Positions 39,705 through 48,236 of a DNA stretch of 64,000 nucleotides are shown here, one piece after another. The position numbers and the translations under genes were made by a program. A model generated the notes under the pieces. That model did no database searches and was not told where the DNA came from. It saw only the letters and a list, made by a program, of their open reading frames with translations. Source of the stretch: Streptomyces achromogenes (GTDB taxonomy: Bacteria > Actinomycetota > Actinomycetes > Streptomycetales > Streptomycetaceae); contig NZ_JAUSYH010000001.1 of NCBI RefSeq assembly GCF_030816715.1, positions 7,068,001 to 7,132,000 on the forward strand, written 5' to 3'. Positions within the stretch are counted from its first letter, which is position 1. Each line of letters begins with the position of its first letter.

Positions 39705-40864
39705 ACCAGACCGCAGCGCCCGAGCTGACGCGCAGCCGCCGACTGCTGACCGGGTACTTCGCCGGCTTGGGTGTGGTGATGGCTGTATGGGGCGCACGCA
39801 TGCCCGCCGTCCAGAAGACCGCCGATGTGAGCACCGCCGGGCTCGCCCTGGTCCTGCTGGCCGCAGCCCTCGGCATGGTCGCCGGACTGCAGACCGGAGG
39901 ACGTCTCGCGCACCCGGCCCGCCTGCCCGCGCTGATGACCGGCAGCGCCATCGGTCTCGCCGCCTGCCTCGCCGCCCTCGGGGCCTGCCGCAGCCTGGAC
40001 ACCCTTCTTGTGGTGGCGTTCGTCTTCGGCGCCGCGCACGGCGTCCTCGACGTCGCAGTCAATGCCGCCGCGGTCCGCTGCCAGGACGCCCACGGCTGCC
40101 CGATCATGGGCCGGCTGCACGCGAGTTTCAGCCTCGGCGGCCTCACCGGCGCCGTGCTAGCCTCAGCCACCGCCCACACCCCGCACACCGTCCTGTTCGC
40201 CAGCGTCGCAGCCACCGCCGCCACGGCGGCAGGTGCAGCGACACGCCTCACCCGCTGTCTTGCCAGCCCTGGACTCGAGCCCGTCCACAACCATGTGGCA
40301 CTGGGCTTGGACGAGCGCGGGGGTCTGGCGCGGCCCCGGTTGTGGCTGCTGGGCGCACTGGCGGCCGGAACACTGCTGGGCGAGGGAGCCGCTGCCGACT
40401 GGGCTGCCGTCCACCTGCACGACCTCGGTGCGACCGCCGCGACCAGCGCCGTGGCGTACGGCGTCTACAGCGCCGCCATGGCCGCCGGTCGCCTCACCGG
40501 AGACCGGCTCACCGCCCGCTTCGGCGCTCCCGCTGTTGTCCGCGCCGGTGCCGCCCTGGCCGCGCTCGGCCTCGCAACCGGGCTCGCTGGCTCCACCATC
40601 GTCTTTGCCCTCCTCGGGTGGGCGGCCTTCGGCCTGGGGTTGTCCGTAACCATCCCCAGCCTGATCACCGCCGCAGGCATCGGCGGCCCCCGCGCCGTCG
40701 CCACCGTCGCGGTCACCGGCTACGTCGGCCTGCTCGCCGGACCCGCCCTCATCGGCGCCGTCGCCACCGTCACCGCCCTGCCGCACGCCCTGCTGCTGCC
40801 TGCCCTCCTCGCCGCAGCCGTCGCCACTCTCGCCCCCAAAGCCCTGGAGAAGCCCACCCCTTGA
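39701..40864 (+). CDS. MFS transporter (fucose-permease-like)
   Basis: A 387-residue protein with GTG at 39701 (GTGA overlap with the ligase). It has twelve likely membrane helices with GVVMAVWGARMPAVQKTADV near the start, AAHGVLDVAVNAAAVRCQDA, GRLHASFSLGGLTGAVLASA and GEGAAADWAAVHLHDLGATA, features of the subgroup around putative permeases of the YbjJ type. Tight coupling to the ATP-grasp ligase suggests import of a substrate or export of its product. Confidence 0.8.
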   Translation: MNQTAAPELTRSRRLLTGYFAGLGVVMAVWGARMPAVQKTADVSTAGLALVLLAAALGMVAGLQTGGRLAHPARLPALMTGSAIGLAACLAALGACRSLDTLLVVAFVFGAAHGVLDVAVNAAAVRCQDAHGCPIMGRLHASFSLGGLTGAVLASATAHTPHTVLFASVAATAATAAGAATRLTRCLASPGLEPVHNHVALGLDERGGLARPRLWLLGALAAGTLLGEGAAADWAAVHLHDLGATAATSAVAYGVYSAAMAAGRLTGDRLTARFGAPAVVRAGAALAALGLATGLAGSTIVFALLGWAAFGLGLSVTIPSLITAAGIGGPRAVATVAVTGYVGLLAGPALIGAVATVTALPHALLLPALLAAAVATLAPKALEKPTP

Positions 40865-41514
40865 CCCACACCTCCGTCTCCCCGAACGGCGTGGACGCCC
40901 TACTCCTCGACTACAACGGAGTCCTCGGACTCCAGCCCAGCACCGGCATGTGGACCCGCCTCGCCGACCTGGCCGAGTGGCCCGACCGACACCTCCCCTC
41001 CTTCCAAGAAGCCTTCTGGGCCCCCCGGAACGCGTACGACGCAGGCGAACTGAGCGATCTCGCCTACTGGGCGAAGGTGCTCGGGCACCATCCCGGCCCG
41101 CGGTGGCTGCGCACGCTGCGGGCCGCCGATACCGCCATGTGGACCCGCACCGACCCGCGCGTCCTCGACATCCTGTACCGCGCCCGGATCGCGGGGCTGA
41201 CGATGGTGCTGCTCTCCAACGCCCCCGCCCACCTCAGCAACGTCCTGGATGCCACCGACTGGCGGCGCGAGCTGATGGTCGACGCGTTGTACTCCGCCCG
41301 CCTGGCCCTGTGCAAGCCCGATCCGGCCGCGTACGAACACGCCCTGGCCGCCACCGGCGTCGCCGACCCGGCACGCGTGCTGTTCGTCGACGACCGCGAG
41401 GACAACTGCCGGGCCGCCGCCGAGCTGGGCCTGCGCACCCTGCACTACGCCGGCCAACCCGCAGACCTGGAACAGCAGTTGCTGCTTGCCCTCGCGGACA
41501 GTGCCGGTTCCTGA
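40861..41514 (+). CDS. HAD-superfamily hydrolase
   Basis: A 217-residue protein from TTG at 40861, overlapping the MFS stop (TTGA). HAD motif I reads LLLDYNGVLG (D-x-N instead of the usual D-x-D, as in some HAD members), motif II LSNAPAHL, the Lys region LALCKPDPAAYEHAL and motif IV VLFVDDREDNCRAAAELGL. It resembles the YihX-like, epoxide-hydrolase-N branch. It probably removes phosphate in the same pathway as the ligase. Last gene of the coupled cargo module. Confidence 0.8.
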   Translation: MTHTSVSPNGVDALLLDYNGVLGLQPSTGMWTRLADLAEWPDRHLPSFQEAFWAPRNAYDAGELSDLAYWAKVLGHHPGPRWLRTLRAADTAMWTRTDPRVLDILYRARIAGLTMVLLSNAPAHLSNVLDATDWRRELMVDALYSARLALCKPDPAAYEHALAATGVADPARVLFVDDREDNCRAAAELGLRTLHYAGQPADLEQQLLLALADSAGS

Positions 41515-41559
41515 CCGCGCACCACGCCGCTCACTTCAACCCCGAACCCCTGGACTTTC

Positions 41560-42432
41560 GTGCCTGACACCGAAGAGATCGACGGCGACGTCTACGTCTC
41601 CCCCCGCTACCTGGCCGGCAGCACCGCTGTCGGAGACCCTGCGCTGGAGCCCCTCCTCGCGCTCGACTTCGACCTGCGTCACGATGATCTCGGCAACGCC
41701 TACGTCACCGCGCCCGACCACCGCGTCCGACTCGGCTTCCTGCCCGAGGGAGATGACGACGGACTGTGGCGGATCAACGCCTACCGTGACCGCTTCGGCC
41801 CGCCCGCATGGGGCGTCTCCTTCAATGACGCTGCGCCCTTCGAGTTCGTGACCGCCTTCACCACCGCCCTCGCTGAGGCGTACACCGCCGGCCCCGACAT
41901 CTACCTCGCCGAGCCCGACCTTAAGGACCCCGAGCTCGGCGCCTTCGACGCCGTCGTCCCGCTGATCAAGAACGGCTGGCAGTTCCAGCACCCGCGCTGG
42001 GGCGTGATGGAACTGCAGTCCCCGGACGCGATGGCCACCTGTGAGTACACCACCGGCCGCCTCGATCCGGAGAAGGAGTTGACCACCCTTGGGGCCCGCT
42101 GGCACCTGTGGGGCGGACCGAAGAACGGTTACGCCCGCTGGTACGCCACCGCCACCACCAACACCCCCATCGCCCTGGTGAAGGCCATCACCCAGAGCGT
42201 GTCCGACCCGGCGCCCCTCCCGCGCTGGAGGGACTCGATGCTCCCTGGGATGCGCGAGGCCGCACAGCTCACACCCGTCACACCGCCCGCGGCCCCGGTT
42301 CCGACCCCGCTCGACGTCCAGCGCGCCCTTACCCGCCGACCGCCGGCACTCGGCACCCGCAGCGTCCCGCGCTGGAGCACGGCCACCCTTCCTCCGGCGC
42401 CCGCCGCCCCACGTACGGCCGCGCGCCGCTGA
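41560..42432 (+). CDS. DUF317 domain protein (two repeats)
   Basis: A 290-residue protein from GTG at 41560. The first DUF317 repeat is VYVSPRYLAGSTAVGDPALE, VRLGFLPEGDDDGLWRINAY, FGPPAWGVSFNDAAPFEFVT; the second is GWQFQHPRWGVMELQSPDAM, ARWHLWGGPKNGYARWYATA, PIALVKAITQSVSDPAP. This is the standard complete form of the family. Role unknown. It lies between the cargo module and a second DUF317 gene, with 46-base gaps each side. Confidence 0.85.
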   Translation: MPDTEEIDGDVYVSPRYLAGSTAVGDPALEPLLALDFDLRHDDLGNAYVTAPDHRVRLGFLPEGDDDGLWRINAYRDRFGPPAWGVSFNDAAPFEFVTAFTTALAEAYTAGPDIYLAEPDLKDPELGAFDAVVPLIKNGWQFQHPRWGVMELQSPDAMATCEYTTGRLDPEKELTTLGARWHLWGGPKNGYARWYATATTNTPIALVKAITQSVSDPAPLPRWRDSMLPGMREAAQLTPVTPPAAPVPTPLDVQRALTRRPPALGTRSVPRWSTATLPPAPAAPRTAARR

Positions 42433-42478
42433 CCGCCGCTGCCCGCGACCAGCAACTCCCGCCCACCGAAAGGACCTT

Positions 42479-43354
42479 GTGTCGTTCAGCCCTCTGGACG
42501 ATCTCGACGACCACGACGTGGTCGAGGTCCTCCCGCGCCACCTCGCCGGTCCCGGCATCCACGAGCTCTCCGATGTGTGGCCCTTCCCCTTCGACCAGAA
42601 CTGGACCCTCGCCCACTCCGAAGACGGACCCACCATCGCCATTAGTCCCGGCATGCGGTTGCTGGCCGGGCACATCCCCTCCGAGGCCCACCCACGCGGC
42701 GGCGAGTGGCTGGTTGCCGCGCACAAGGACCCCTTCCGGCCGGCCACCTGGACGGCCACGCTCGATGCCAGTACCCCCGTCGAACTCGTCCGCGACCTGT
42801 ACGCCGAAGTGCTCGCGCTGTGTGAGGCGGACAGGCGGGGCGAACGCGACCTGCTGCGCCCAGACGACGTCCGCCCCCAAGACGTATACCTGCCGCTGCT
42901 CACCTCCGGCTGGCAACACACGGTCAAGACGGACGGGGTCCAGTACTTCCGCAGCCCGGACGGCTACGGCGTGCTGCAACACGCCTACGTGCACAAGAAC
43001 TTGGCCGCACCCGTCTGGTCCGCGTGGGGCGGGCCACCGGACTACCCGCTGTGGAAGGCCACGTTCTCCTCCGCCGTGCCCGCCTCCCTGGTCGCGGGGA
43101 TCGCCTCCTCCCCGGCCTCACCCGTGCCGCTAGCCCGGGCCGTGTGGAACATTCCGGCCGACACCCGTCTCCATCTCACCCTCCCCGCCGCCCCGGCCGA
43201 TGCCGCCGCGCACCAGGGTGCCCCGGTACAGAGTCGAGCGTCCATGCCCTCTTCGCCGACCCTGTCGTCCGCGCACAGCTCGGTGCCCGGGGTCCCGGGC
43301 ACCGCGCCCGCGCCGTCCGCCCCTCCTGCCCCGCCGCTTGGCCGACGCAGGTAG
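42479..43354 (+). CDS. DUF317 domain protein (two repeats)
   Basis: A 291-residue protein from GTG at 42479 behind GAAAGGA. First repeat: DVVEVLPRHLAGPGIHELSD, MRLLAGHIPSEAHPRGGEWL, PFRPATWTATLDASTPVELV; second: GWQHTVKTDGVQYFRSPDGY, WSAWGGPPDYPLWKATFSSA, PASLVAGIASSPASPV. It is a tandem relative of the preceding gene, diverged well beyond recent duplication. The tail is Pro/Ser/Ala-rich. The function is unknown. Confidence 0.85.
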   Translation: MSFSPLDDLDDHDVVEVLPRHLAGPGIHELSDVWPFPFDQNWTLAHSEDGPTIAISPGMRLLAGHIPSEAHPRGGEWLVAAHKDPFRPATWTATLDASTPVELVRDLYAEVLALCEADRRGERDLLRPDDVRPQDVYLPLLTSGWQHTVKTDGVQYFRSPDGYGVLQHAYVHKNLAAPVWSAWGGPPDYPLWKATFSSAVPASLVAGIASSPASPVPLARAVWNIPADTRLHLTLPAAPADAAAHQGAPVQSRASMPSSPTLSSAHSSVPGVPGTAPAPSAPPAPPLGRRR

Positions 43355-43396
43355 CCGCCCCGCAGAAGCGTCCGCTGCCGAGGAGCGCCATCACCG

Positions 43397-44275
43397 TTGT
43401 CCCTGCACGCCCAGCATTTCTTCACCGACCTGCTCGACCTGCCCGTCCACGAACGACGAGTGATCGGCGACACCTGCTACGCGGTCATCACGCCCGACTC
43501 CCCGCTACGCCTGCGCCTTGAATTCGCCCAGACCATCCGGGAACGCGAGTACGGCGGACTGCGCCTGAGCCTCCTCCATTCGGACCGAGGCGCCTTCGAC
43601 CACGCGTACTTGTCCTTCGCCGACCACGGCACGTTCGCCGTCCGGGATGCCCGCCTCGGCAAACAGCCCGGGCATGACGGCTACGGCGTCGTACGGGACT
43701 GGCACCACGACGACACCTCACCCTGGATCGGCGCCGCGGTCATACCCCTGAGCCATGCCATCCAGGACTACCTGAAGGTCTGGACGCCCGAACCGTCCCC
43801 GACCAGCAGCGCCGACAGCGCACGGCGGCGACCGGCTCAGCTCGATACGGATCCTGAGCCTGCCTGGGGAAGCTGGCTCACCGACGCCGACTTCCTCACC
43901 CGCCTTCACCAGGCCACGCCGGTCTGGCTGGACATCGTCGACAGCGTCCTCGACGACGGCCTTCCCCTCACTCAAGCACTGACCGGCAGCCGCGAGCACG
44001 CTGCCCAACTGCTCGACATTCCACCGGCGTTCGGCCTCCTGATCGAAGCCGAGGCTGCGGCCCGGATCGTGCATGCCGCCGGCCTACCGGCGAGCACACT
44101 GCGCGGTGCCTCCGTCGCCAAGGGCCTGTCGCACATCGCGACGTTGCCCATCGAGGACCAACACCACCTCGTCCGGGCCGCCGCCCGCGGAAGCATGATC
44201 GACGCCCCCGCGCACCTTCCAGGGCAAACCCGTCCGGCCCCGCCGCCCCAGCCGTCGCCGGCCCGTACCCGCTGA
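43397..44275 (+). CDS. Hypothetical protein (292 aa)
   Basis: Read from TTG at 43397 (AGGAG about twelve bases upstream). The N-terminal half is beta-rich (LDLPVHERRVIGDTCYAVIT, YGGLRLSLLHSDRGAFDHAY, FADHGTFAVRDARLGKQPGH), reminiscent of a DUF317-like strand pattern but without its motifs. The C-terminal half is helical (PVWLDIVDSVLDDGLPLTQA, FGLLIEAEAAARIVHAAGLP). No family is recognised. It lies between the second DUF317 gene and the surface protein gene in the same orientation. Confidence 0.7.
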   Translation: MSLHAQHFFTDLLDLPVHERRVIGDTCYAVITPDSPLRLRLEFAQTIREREYGGLRLSLLHSDRGAFDHAYLSFADHGTFAVRDARLGKQPGHDGYGVVRDWHHDDTSPWIGAAVIPLSHAIQDYLKVWTPEPSPTSSADSARRRPAQLDTDPEPAWGSWLTDADFLTRLHQATPVWLDIVDSVLDDGLPLTQALTGSREHAAQLLDIPPAFGLLIEAEAAARIVHAAGLPASTLRGASVAKGLSHIATLPIEDQHHLVRAAARGSMIDAPAHLPGQTRPAPPPQPSPARTR

Positions 44276-44340
44276 CCGGCCTTATCCCGCTTGCTACCGA
44301 CGGGCAGCCCTGCCCGCATCACCTCCAGGAGAGTTCCTTC

Positions 44341-45342
44341 TTGCGTACCCGTTCCGCCCGCCGCCTGTCCGCCGTGGCCGTCACCGTCGCCACCATGACC
44401 GGCGCGGTAGCCTTGGCCCCAGCCGCCTCCGCGCAGACCCCCGAGCCGACCCCCTCCACTTCCATCACTCCGCTGAGCGCGGCCGGGAACGGCGGCGTCA
44501 CCATCCTGAAGAAGGACCCGGGCGGCGATGTTCTCGCCGGCGCCACGTTCACCCTGCTCGACTCCACCGGCAAGCAGGCCGCCCGCGGCACCACCGACAC
44601 CGAGGGCCAGCTGACCTTCCAGGACCTCGCGCCCGGTGTCTACCGGCTCAAGGAGGTCTCCAGCGGTAGCCCGCTGCACGGGGTCGTCGACGACCAGGAC
44701 GTCATCGTTACCCCCGGTGCCGACACCCCGCTGACCATCATCGACCCGTTCAAGCCCGCCTCGGTTCTGCTGAAGGCCAAGGACGACAAGACCGGCAAGC
44801 TGTTGGCCGGATCCACGGTCAACATCGGCCGCGGCGACAAGACCATCCTGACGCTGACGACCGGCTCCGACGGAACGGCGAGCGGCAAGCTGCCCATCAA
44901 CGCCCGCACCGGCAGCGACTTCTGGGTCAAGCAGGTGAAGGCGCCCGCGGGCTACGAGATCTACAAGCCCTCGAAGGCGTTCAAGGCCAAGCCGGGCGAC
45001 CCCGTGACCGTGACTGTCACCAACGCCAAGAGCGCCACCACCCCGCCGCCCAAGCCGACCGACAAGCCCACTGACAAGCCGAGCGACGGGCCCACCGCGG
45101 ACAAGCCCGGCCAGGAAGAGGACACCTCGACGCCGTCCGCCTCGGGCACCCCGACCTCCGACGAGACGTCGAGCACCGCGGCCCCCGCCCCCGCGGGCTC
45201 GCTCGCGCACACCGGCGCCGACGCCACCCCGTGGCTGATCGGCGGCGCCGGAGTCCTGATCGCTGCCGGCGGAGGCGCCCTCTTCGTGGCCCGCCGCCGA
45301 CGCACGGACAACTCCACCGACGACGGCTCCACCGCGGGCTGA
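44341..45342 (+). CDS. Sortase-anchored SpaA-type surface protein (LAXTG)
   Basis: A 333-residue protein from TTG at 44341 behind GGAGAG. Signal peptide VAVTVATMTGAVALAPAASA; then two SpaA/Cna-B-like immunoglobulin domains: GGVTILKKDPGGDVLAGATF to VYRLKEVSSG, and VLLKAKDDKTGKLLAGSTVN to YEIYKPSKAFK. A Thr/Pro/Lys/Ser-rich wall-spanning stretch follows, then LAHTG at about residue 289-293, a class E sortase motif, a membrane helix (WLIGGAGVLIAAGGGALFVA) and RRRR. It should be covalently bound to peptidoglycan. As last gene of the element's long right operon it may act in mating contact or surface exclusion (inference). Confidence 0.85.
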   Translation: MRTRSARRLSAVAVTVATMTGAVALAPAASAQTPEPTPSTSITPLSAAGNGGVTILKKDPGGDVLAGATFTLLDSTGKQAARGTTDTEGQLTFQDLAPGVYRLKEVSSGSPLHGVVDDQDVIVTPGADTPLTIIDPFKPASVLLKAKDDKTGKLLAGSTVNIGRGDKTILTLTTGSDGTASGKLPINARTGSDFWVKQVKAPAGYEIYKPSKAFKAKPGDPVTVTVTNAKSATTPPPKPTDKPTDKPSDGPTADKPGQEEDTSTPSASGTPTSDETSSTAAPAPAGSLAHTGADATPWLIGGAGVLIAAGGGALFVARRRRTDNSTDDGSTAG

Positions 45343-45362
45343 CGGCACAGGCTTCACTCCGC

Positions 45363-45401
45363 AAAGCCCCCGGAATCGAATCGTTCGATTCCGGGGGCTT
45401 T
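45363..45401. terminator. Strong bidirectional terminator
   Basis: A perfect 18-base stem (AAAGCCCCCGGAATCGAA, 45363-45380, pairing with 45384-45401) with a TCG loop begins 20 bases after the surface protein stop. The A and T ends of the stem make it symmetric. It probably ends the right-arm operon and marks the outer edge of the organised part of the element. Confidence 0.85.
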
Positions 45402-46116
45402 GTCGTGGGCGCTTTTGCGGGGCCCAGCTGATGGAGGCGCTGGTGGCCGAGCGCCGCCCCGACCGGCCGGTACCGCCGCGATCGGGGCGGTTGTGCATCT
45501 GCCGGCCACCGCCATCGAGGAGGGCTGGGGCCCGTCCTCGTCACGGTGCCAGCGGCAACGCGTTTGCTCACAGCGCGGCCAGCGACGATCGCATCAGCAG
45601 GTGCCCGTAAGCGCGAGTCGGCGTTCGAGCTGCGGGATGCCGTGCGCTGATGCCCATCAGTGCCGCTGCGAGCCGCCGGTTGTCGGGATCGGACGCCTGT
45701 GGAAGGGCGACGTATCTGCTCGCGCCCCGCACGGCCCGGACCGTCCCGGCCTTCCGTTACTGCTCGCGCTCGCGCATCCCTATGCCGAGGTCGCTCTCGA
45801 CGACGCCTGTGGCGCTCAGTGTTGACGCGGCCCGTGTCGTTGCCCGGGCTGTGCCCGTTGGACCGGTGACACTGGTGCGGCGTGTTATCGGTCTTGAGCC
45901 TGCTTTCTTCGAGCGGGCAGACCAGGCCCGCACCTGTCGTCCGGTTGCACCGGCCGGTGACCGGCGGCCCCGGGCTGTCATGGCTCGATAGGACCCGGGG
46001 CCGCAGGTCAGCTCGCGGCGGTGCGTTTGGCCTGGGCCTTGGTGTGGGCGTGGTTTTCACCGCGAGCGGATGCGGCGGGGATGACGGCTTCTCGCTGCCG
46101 GGAGTGCCACGGCGCG
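45402..46116. other. Gap between the element and the accessory region
   Basis: These 715 bases hold no intact gene that I can support. The forward strand has only short, poorly biased frames. The reverse strand has the remnant listed separately at 45568-45981. No tRNA gene, transposase or direct repeat was recognised, so no attachment site can be named, although a junction is plausible here because gene content and organisation change. Confidence 0.5.
45568..45981 (-). pseudogene. Possible decayed gene at the element edge
   Basis: One reverse frame reads TARATTRAASTLSATGVVES, DLGIGMREREQ, then a TAA, and continues in the same frame with SRYVALPQASDPDNRRLAAA, LMGISARHPAARTPTR and YGHLLMRSSLAAL to TGA at 45568-45570. 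The part after the TAA has protein-like composition and G/C third positions. I do not recognise the family. It may be a relic interrupted by a nonsense mutation, or chance. Confidence 0.25.
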
Positions 46117-46968
46117 TCATCCCGCGAACTCGCGGACGGGCAGCCCGGAGACGTCGACTCGTGCTCGGAACAGCGAGCCTGCCAGCGGGTCCTCTGAAGG
46201 TGCGAGGTCCTCCCGGGACGTGGTGATGAACAGCTCGTCCAGGTGCGGCCCGCCGAAGGTGCAGGCGGTGACCTTCCTTGCCGGCAGTTCGATCACCTCG
46301 TCGAGGACATCCGTCGGAGAGTAACGCCGCACCGCTGAACCGTTGTTGAGAGCCACCCAGACGCCGCCTTGGGCGTCGACGGTCAGCCCGTCCGGACGTC
46401 CGGCATCGGCGGGCACGGTCACGAAGGTGCGCTGCCCGGTCAAGCCCGACTCGGAGTCGTAGTCGAACACGGCGATCCGCTGTGTGGGCGTGTCGTTGTA
46501 GTAGGCGTGGGTGCCGTCGGCGCTCCACTCCAGCCCGTTGGAGATGGTGACCCCGGTGAGGATTACAGCGACGGAGCCGTCCGGTGTCAGCCGGTACAGG
46601 GTGCCGGCGCCGGGGCGTTTGTCGTAGGCCATCGAGCCGCAGTAGAAGCGGCCGTCGGGATCGCAGCCGCCCTCATTCATCCGTATCCCACAGTCGTCGT
46701 CCCACAGGGTGGGCAGGTGCGTGACGGTGCCGTCGGCGTCCTCCAGGGCGAAGCCCCGCTCGACTCCGATGACCGCGCCACCCTGGCGGCGGGGCCGCAC
46801 TGCTGCGGCGACATCGCCCACATGGCGGCGGGTGACGGTTCCGTCGCCGGCAAGGGACAGCACATCCCCGGCCAGCATGTCGACCCAGCGCAGGCCGCCC
46901 CAGCGCGGCGACCATACCGGCCCCTCGCCGTGGTAAACGATCGGATCGGTCACCTGCTCCACGCGCAT
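46117..46968 (-). CDS. SMP-30/gluconolactonase-family protein
   Basis: A 283-residue beta-propeller protein from ATG at 46968 behind GGAGGCG. Family landmarks: VYHGEGPVWSPRWGGLRWVD (first metal-binding Glu), RMNEGGCDPDGRFYCGSMAY (N-E/D-G motif), GVTISNGLEWSADGTHAYYN and GRPDGLTVDAQGGVWVALNN (metal-binding Asn and Asp). Such enzymes hydrolyse sugar lactones such as gluconolactone. Glucose-6-phosphate dehydrogenase is encoded nearby, but the two are on different transcripts. It faces the FUSC gene across an 81-base divergent promoter region. Confidence 0.85.
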   Translation of the reverse strand: MRVEQVTDPIVYHGEGPVWSPRWGGLRWVDMLAGDVLSLAGDGTVTRRHVGDVAAAVRPRRQGGAVIGVERGFALEDADGTVTHLPTLWDDDCGIRMNEGGCDPDGRFYCGSMAYDKRPGAGTLYRLTPDGSVAVILTGVTISNGLEWSADGTHAYYNDTPTQRIAVFDYDSESGLTGQRTFVTVPADAGRPDGLTVDAQGGVWVALNNGSAVRRYSPTDVLDEVIELPARKVTACTFGGPHLDELFITTSREDLAPSEDPLAGSLFRARVDVSGLPVREFAG

Positions 46969-47049
46969 CGGCGCCTCCAGACAAGACAGGTACTTTTAGG
47001 CGGAAAGCTCACATTCTTTTTCATAGTGCCTGAACCGGGAGACCGCCGT

Positions 47050-48213
47050 ATGGCCCGTTCGCCCAGAGCCGCAGCGTTGCGGACGTGGCTCGCCGAGACC
47101 TGGCCGCTGGTGCAGGCCACGGCAGCGGCCACGGTGGCCTGGGTGATCGCTGTCCGGGTGGGCGGTCACGATGCCCCGTTCTTCGCTCCGATCGCCGCGG
47201 TGGTCGCTCTCAACTTCGGGCGCGGCGAGCGGGGCCGGAACGCCCTGCGGCTGGTCTTCGGCGTGTGTATCGGCATCGTCTTCGGAGAACTCACGGTCGT
47301 GGTCCTCGGAGGCGGCTGGGACAGCCTCGCGCTTGCGACGTTCGTCGCGCTGGTCGTCGCTCAGGCGCTGGGGGCCAATCGGCTGATGCGCGTCCAGGCG
47401 GCCGCCGGGGCGATCCTGACCATCGCCGCGGCCGACGGCGGGGCTGGTGTGAACCGCTTGATCGATGCGCTGATCGGTGCTGGGGTGGCGCTGGTGTTCA
47501 CGCAGGTTCTGTTTCCCCCCGAGCCGCTGGCCCTGGTGCGCCGGGCGGAGCGGGCGGCGCTGGCCACGATGGCCGAGGGCCTGCGGCTGACGGCTGAGGC
47601 GATCGAGCGTGGTGCGTACGACGAGGAGCTGCATGCGGGGTTGATCAGGTGCATGTCCGGTGTGCGGGAGCACCTTGCTGAGGTGGGCAGGGCTGGGCCG
47701 GCCGGTGCCCGGGTCGCCGGCCACTCGTTGATCTGGCATTACCGGCGCCCCGCCGTCAGGCGGACGACCGAGGAGGCCGCCCAGGTCCAGTTGCTCGGAG
47801 CCAGTTGTCTGATGCTCCTGCGCACCGCTGCCAGCGCGGATCTGCGGGGGCAGGCCGGGCTTGCGCAGGCGGTGCGGGAGCTGGCCGGAGCGATCGCCGA
47901 CCTTTCGGCAGACCTGGGCAGCCGCCCGGTCCGCCAGCGGGCGGTGGACCGCGCTTTCACCGTTGCCCGCCGGGCCGGCGAGGCCCCGGTGCCGCATATG
48001 GAGCGGGAAGCAGTGGCCGCCGGCGTGCGGTTCCTCTGCCTCGACATCATGGTCTTCGCCGGCGCCGCCCCTTCAGAAGCGTTCGCCGTGTTCCAGCAGG
48101 GGGGCGCAGGCATGCCGCGGGTGGCCGCGCCGCCGGAAGACTTCCACCAGCCCGGCCTGCCGAGCCCCGCCGCGGTGTTCCGCCGTCTGAGCCGACGGAG
48201 GCGCCGACATTGA
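47050..48213 (+). CDS. FUSC-family membrane protein (aromatic acid exporter-like)
   Basis: A 387-residue protein from ATG at 47050, eight bases after GGGAG. Six hydrophobic helices fill the N-terminal half (PLVQATAAATVAWVIAVRVG, FFAPIAAVVALNFGRGERGR, LVFGVCIGIVFGELTVVVLG, LATFVALVVAQALGANRLMR, AAAGAILTIAAADGG, GAGVALVFTQVLF), including the FUSC signature GRGERGRNALRLVFGV. The C-terminal half is a cytosolic helical domain. Members export aromatic acids or similar compounds; the substrate here is unknown. Confidence 0.85.
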   Translation: MARSPRAAALRTWLAETWPLVQATAAATVAWVIAVRVGGHDAPFFAPIAAVVALNFGRGERGRNALRLVFGVCIGIVFGELTVVVLGGGWDSLALATFVALVVAQALGANRLMRVQAAAGAILTIAAADGGAGVNRLIDALIGAGVALVFTQVLFPPEPLALVRRAERAALATMAEGLRLTAEAIERGAYDEELHAGLIRCMSGVREHLAEVGRAGPAGARVAGHSLIWHYRRPAVRRTTEEAAQVQLLGASCLMLLRTAASADLRGQAGLAQAVRELAGAIADLSADLGSRPVRQRAVDRAFTVARRAGEAPVPHMEREAVAAGVRFLCLDIMVFAGAAPSEAFAVFQQGGAGMPRVAAPPEDFHQPGLPSPAAVFRRLSRRRRRH

Positions 48214-48236
48214 CAGCCGGTGGTGCCGGCCGTGCG

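Noticed and set aside
45650..45991. Forward 113-residue frame beginning MPISAAASRRLSGSDACGRA
   Set aside because: It lies opposite a frame with better composition, has no ribosome-binding site and no recognisable family.
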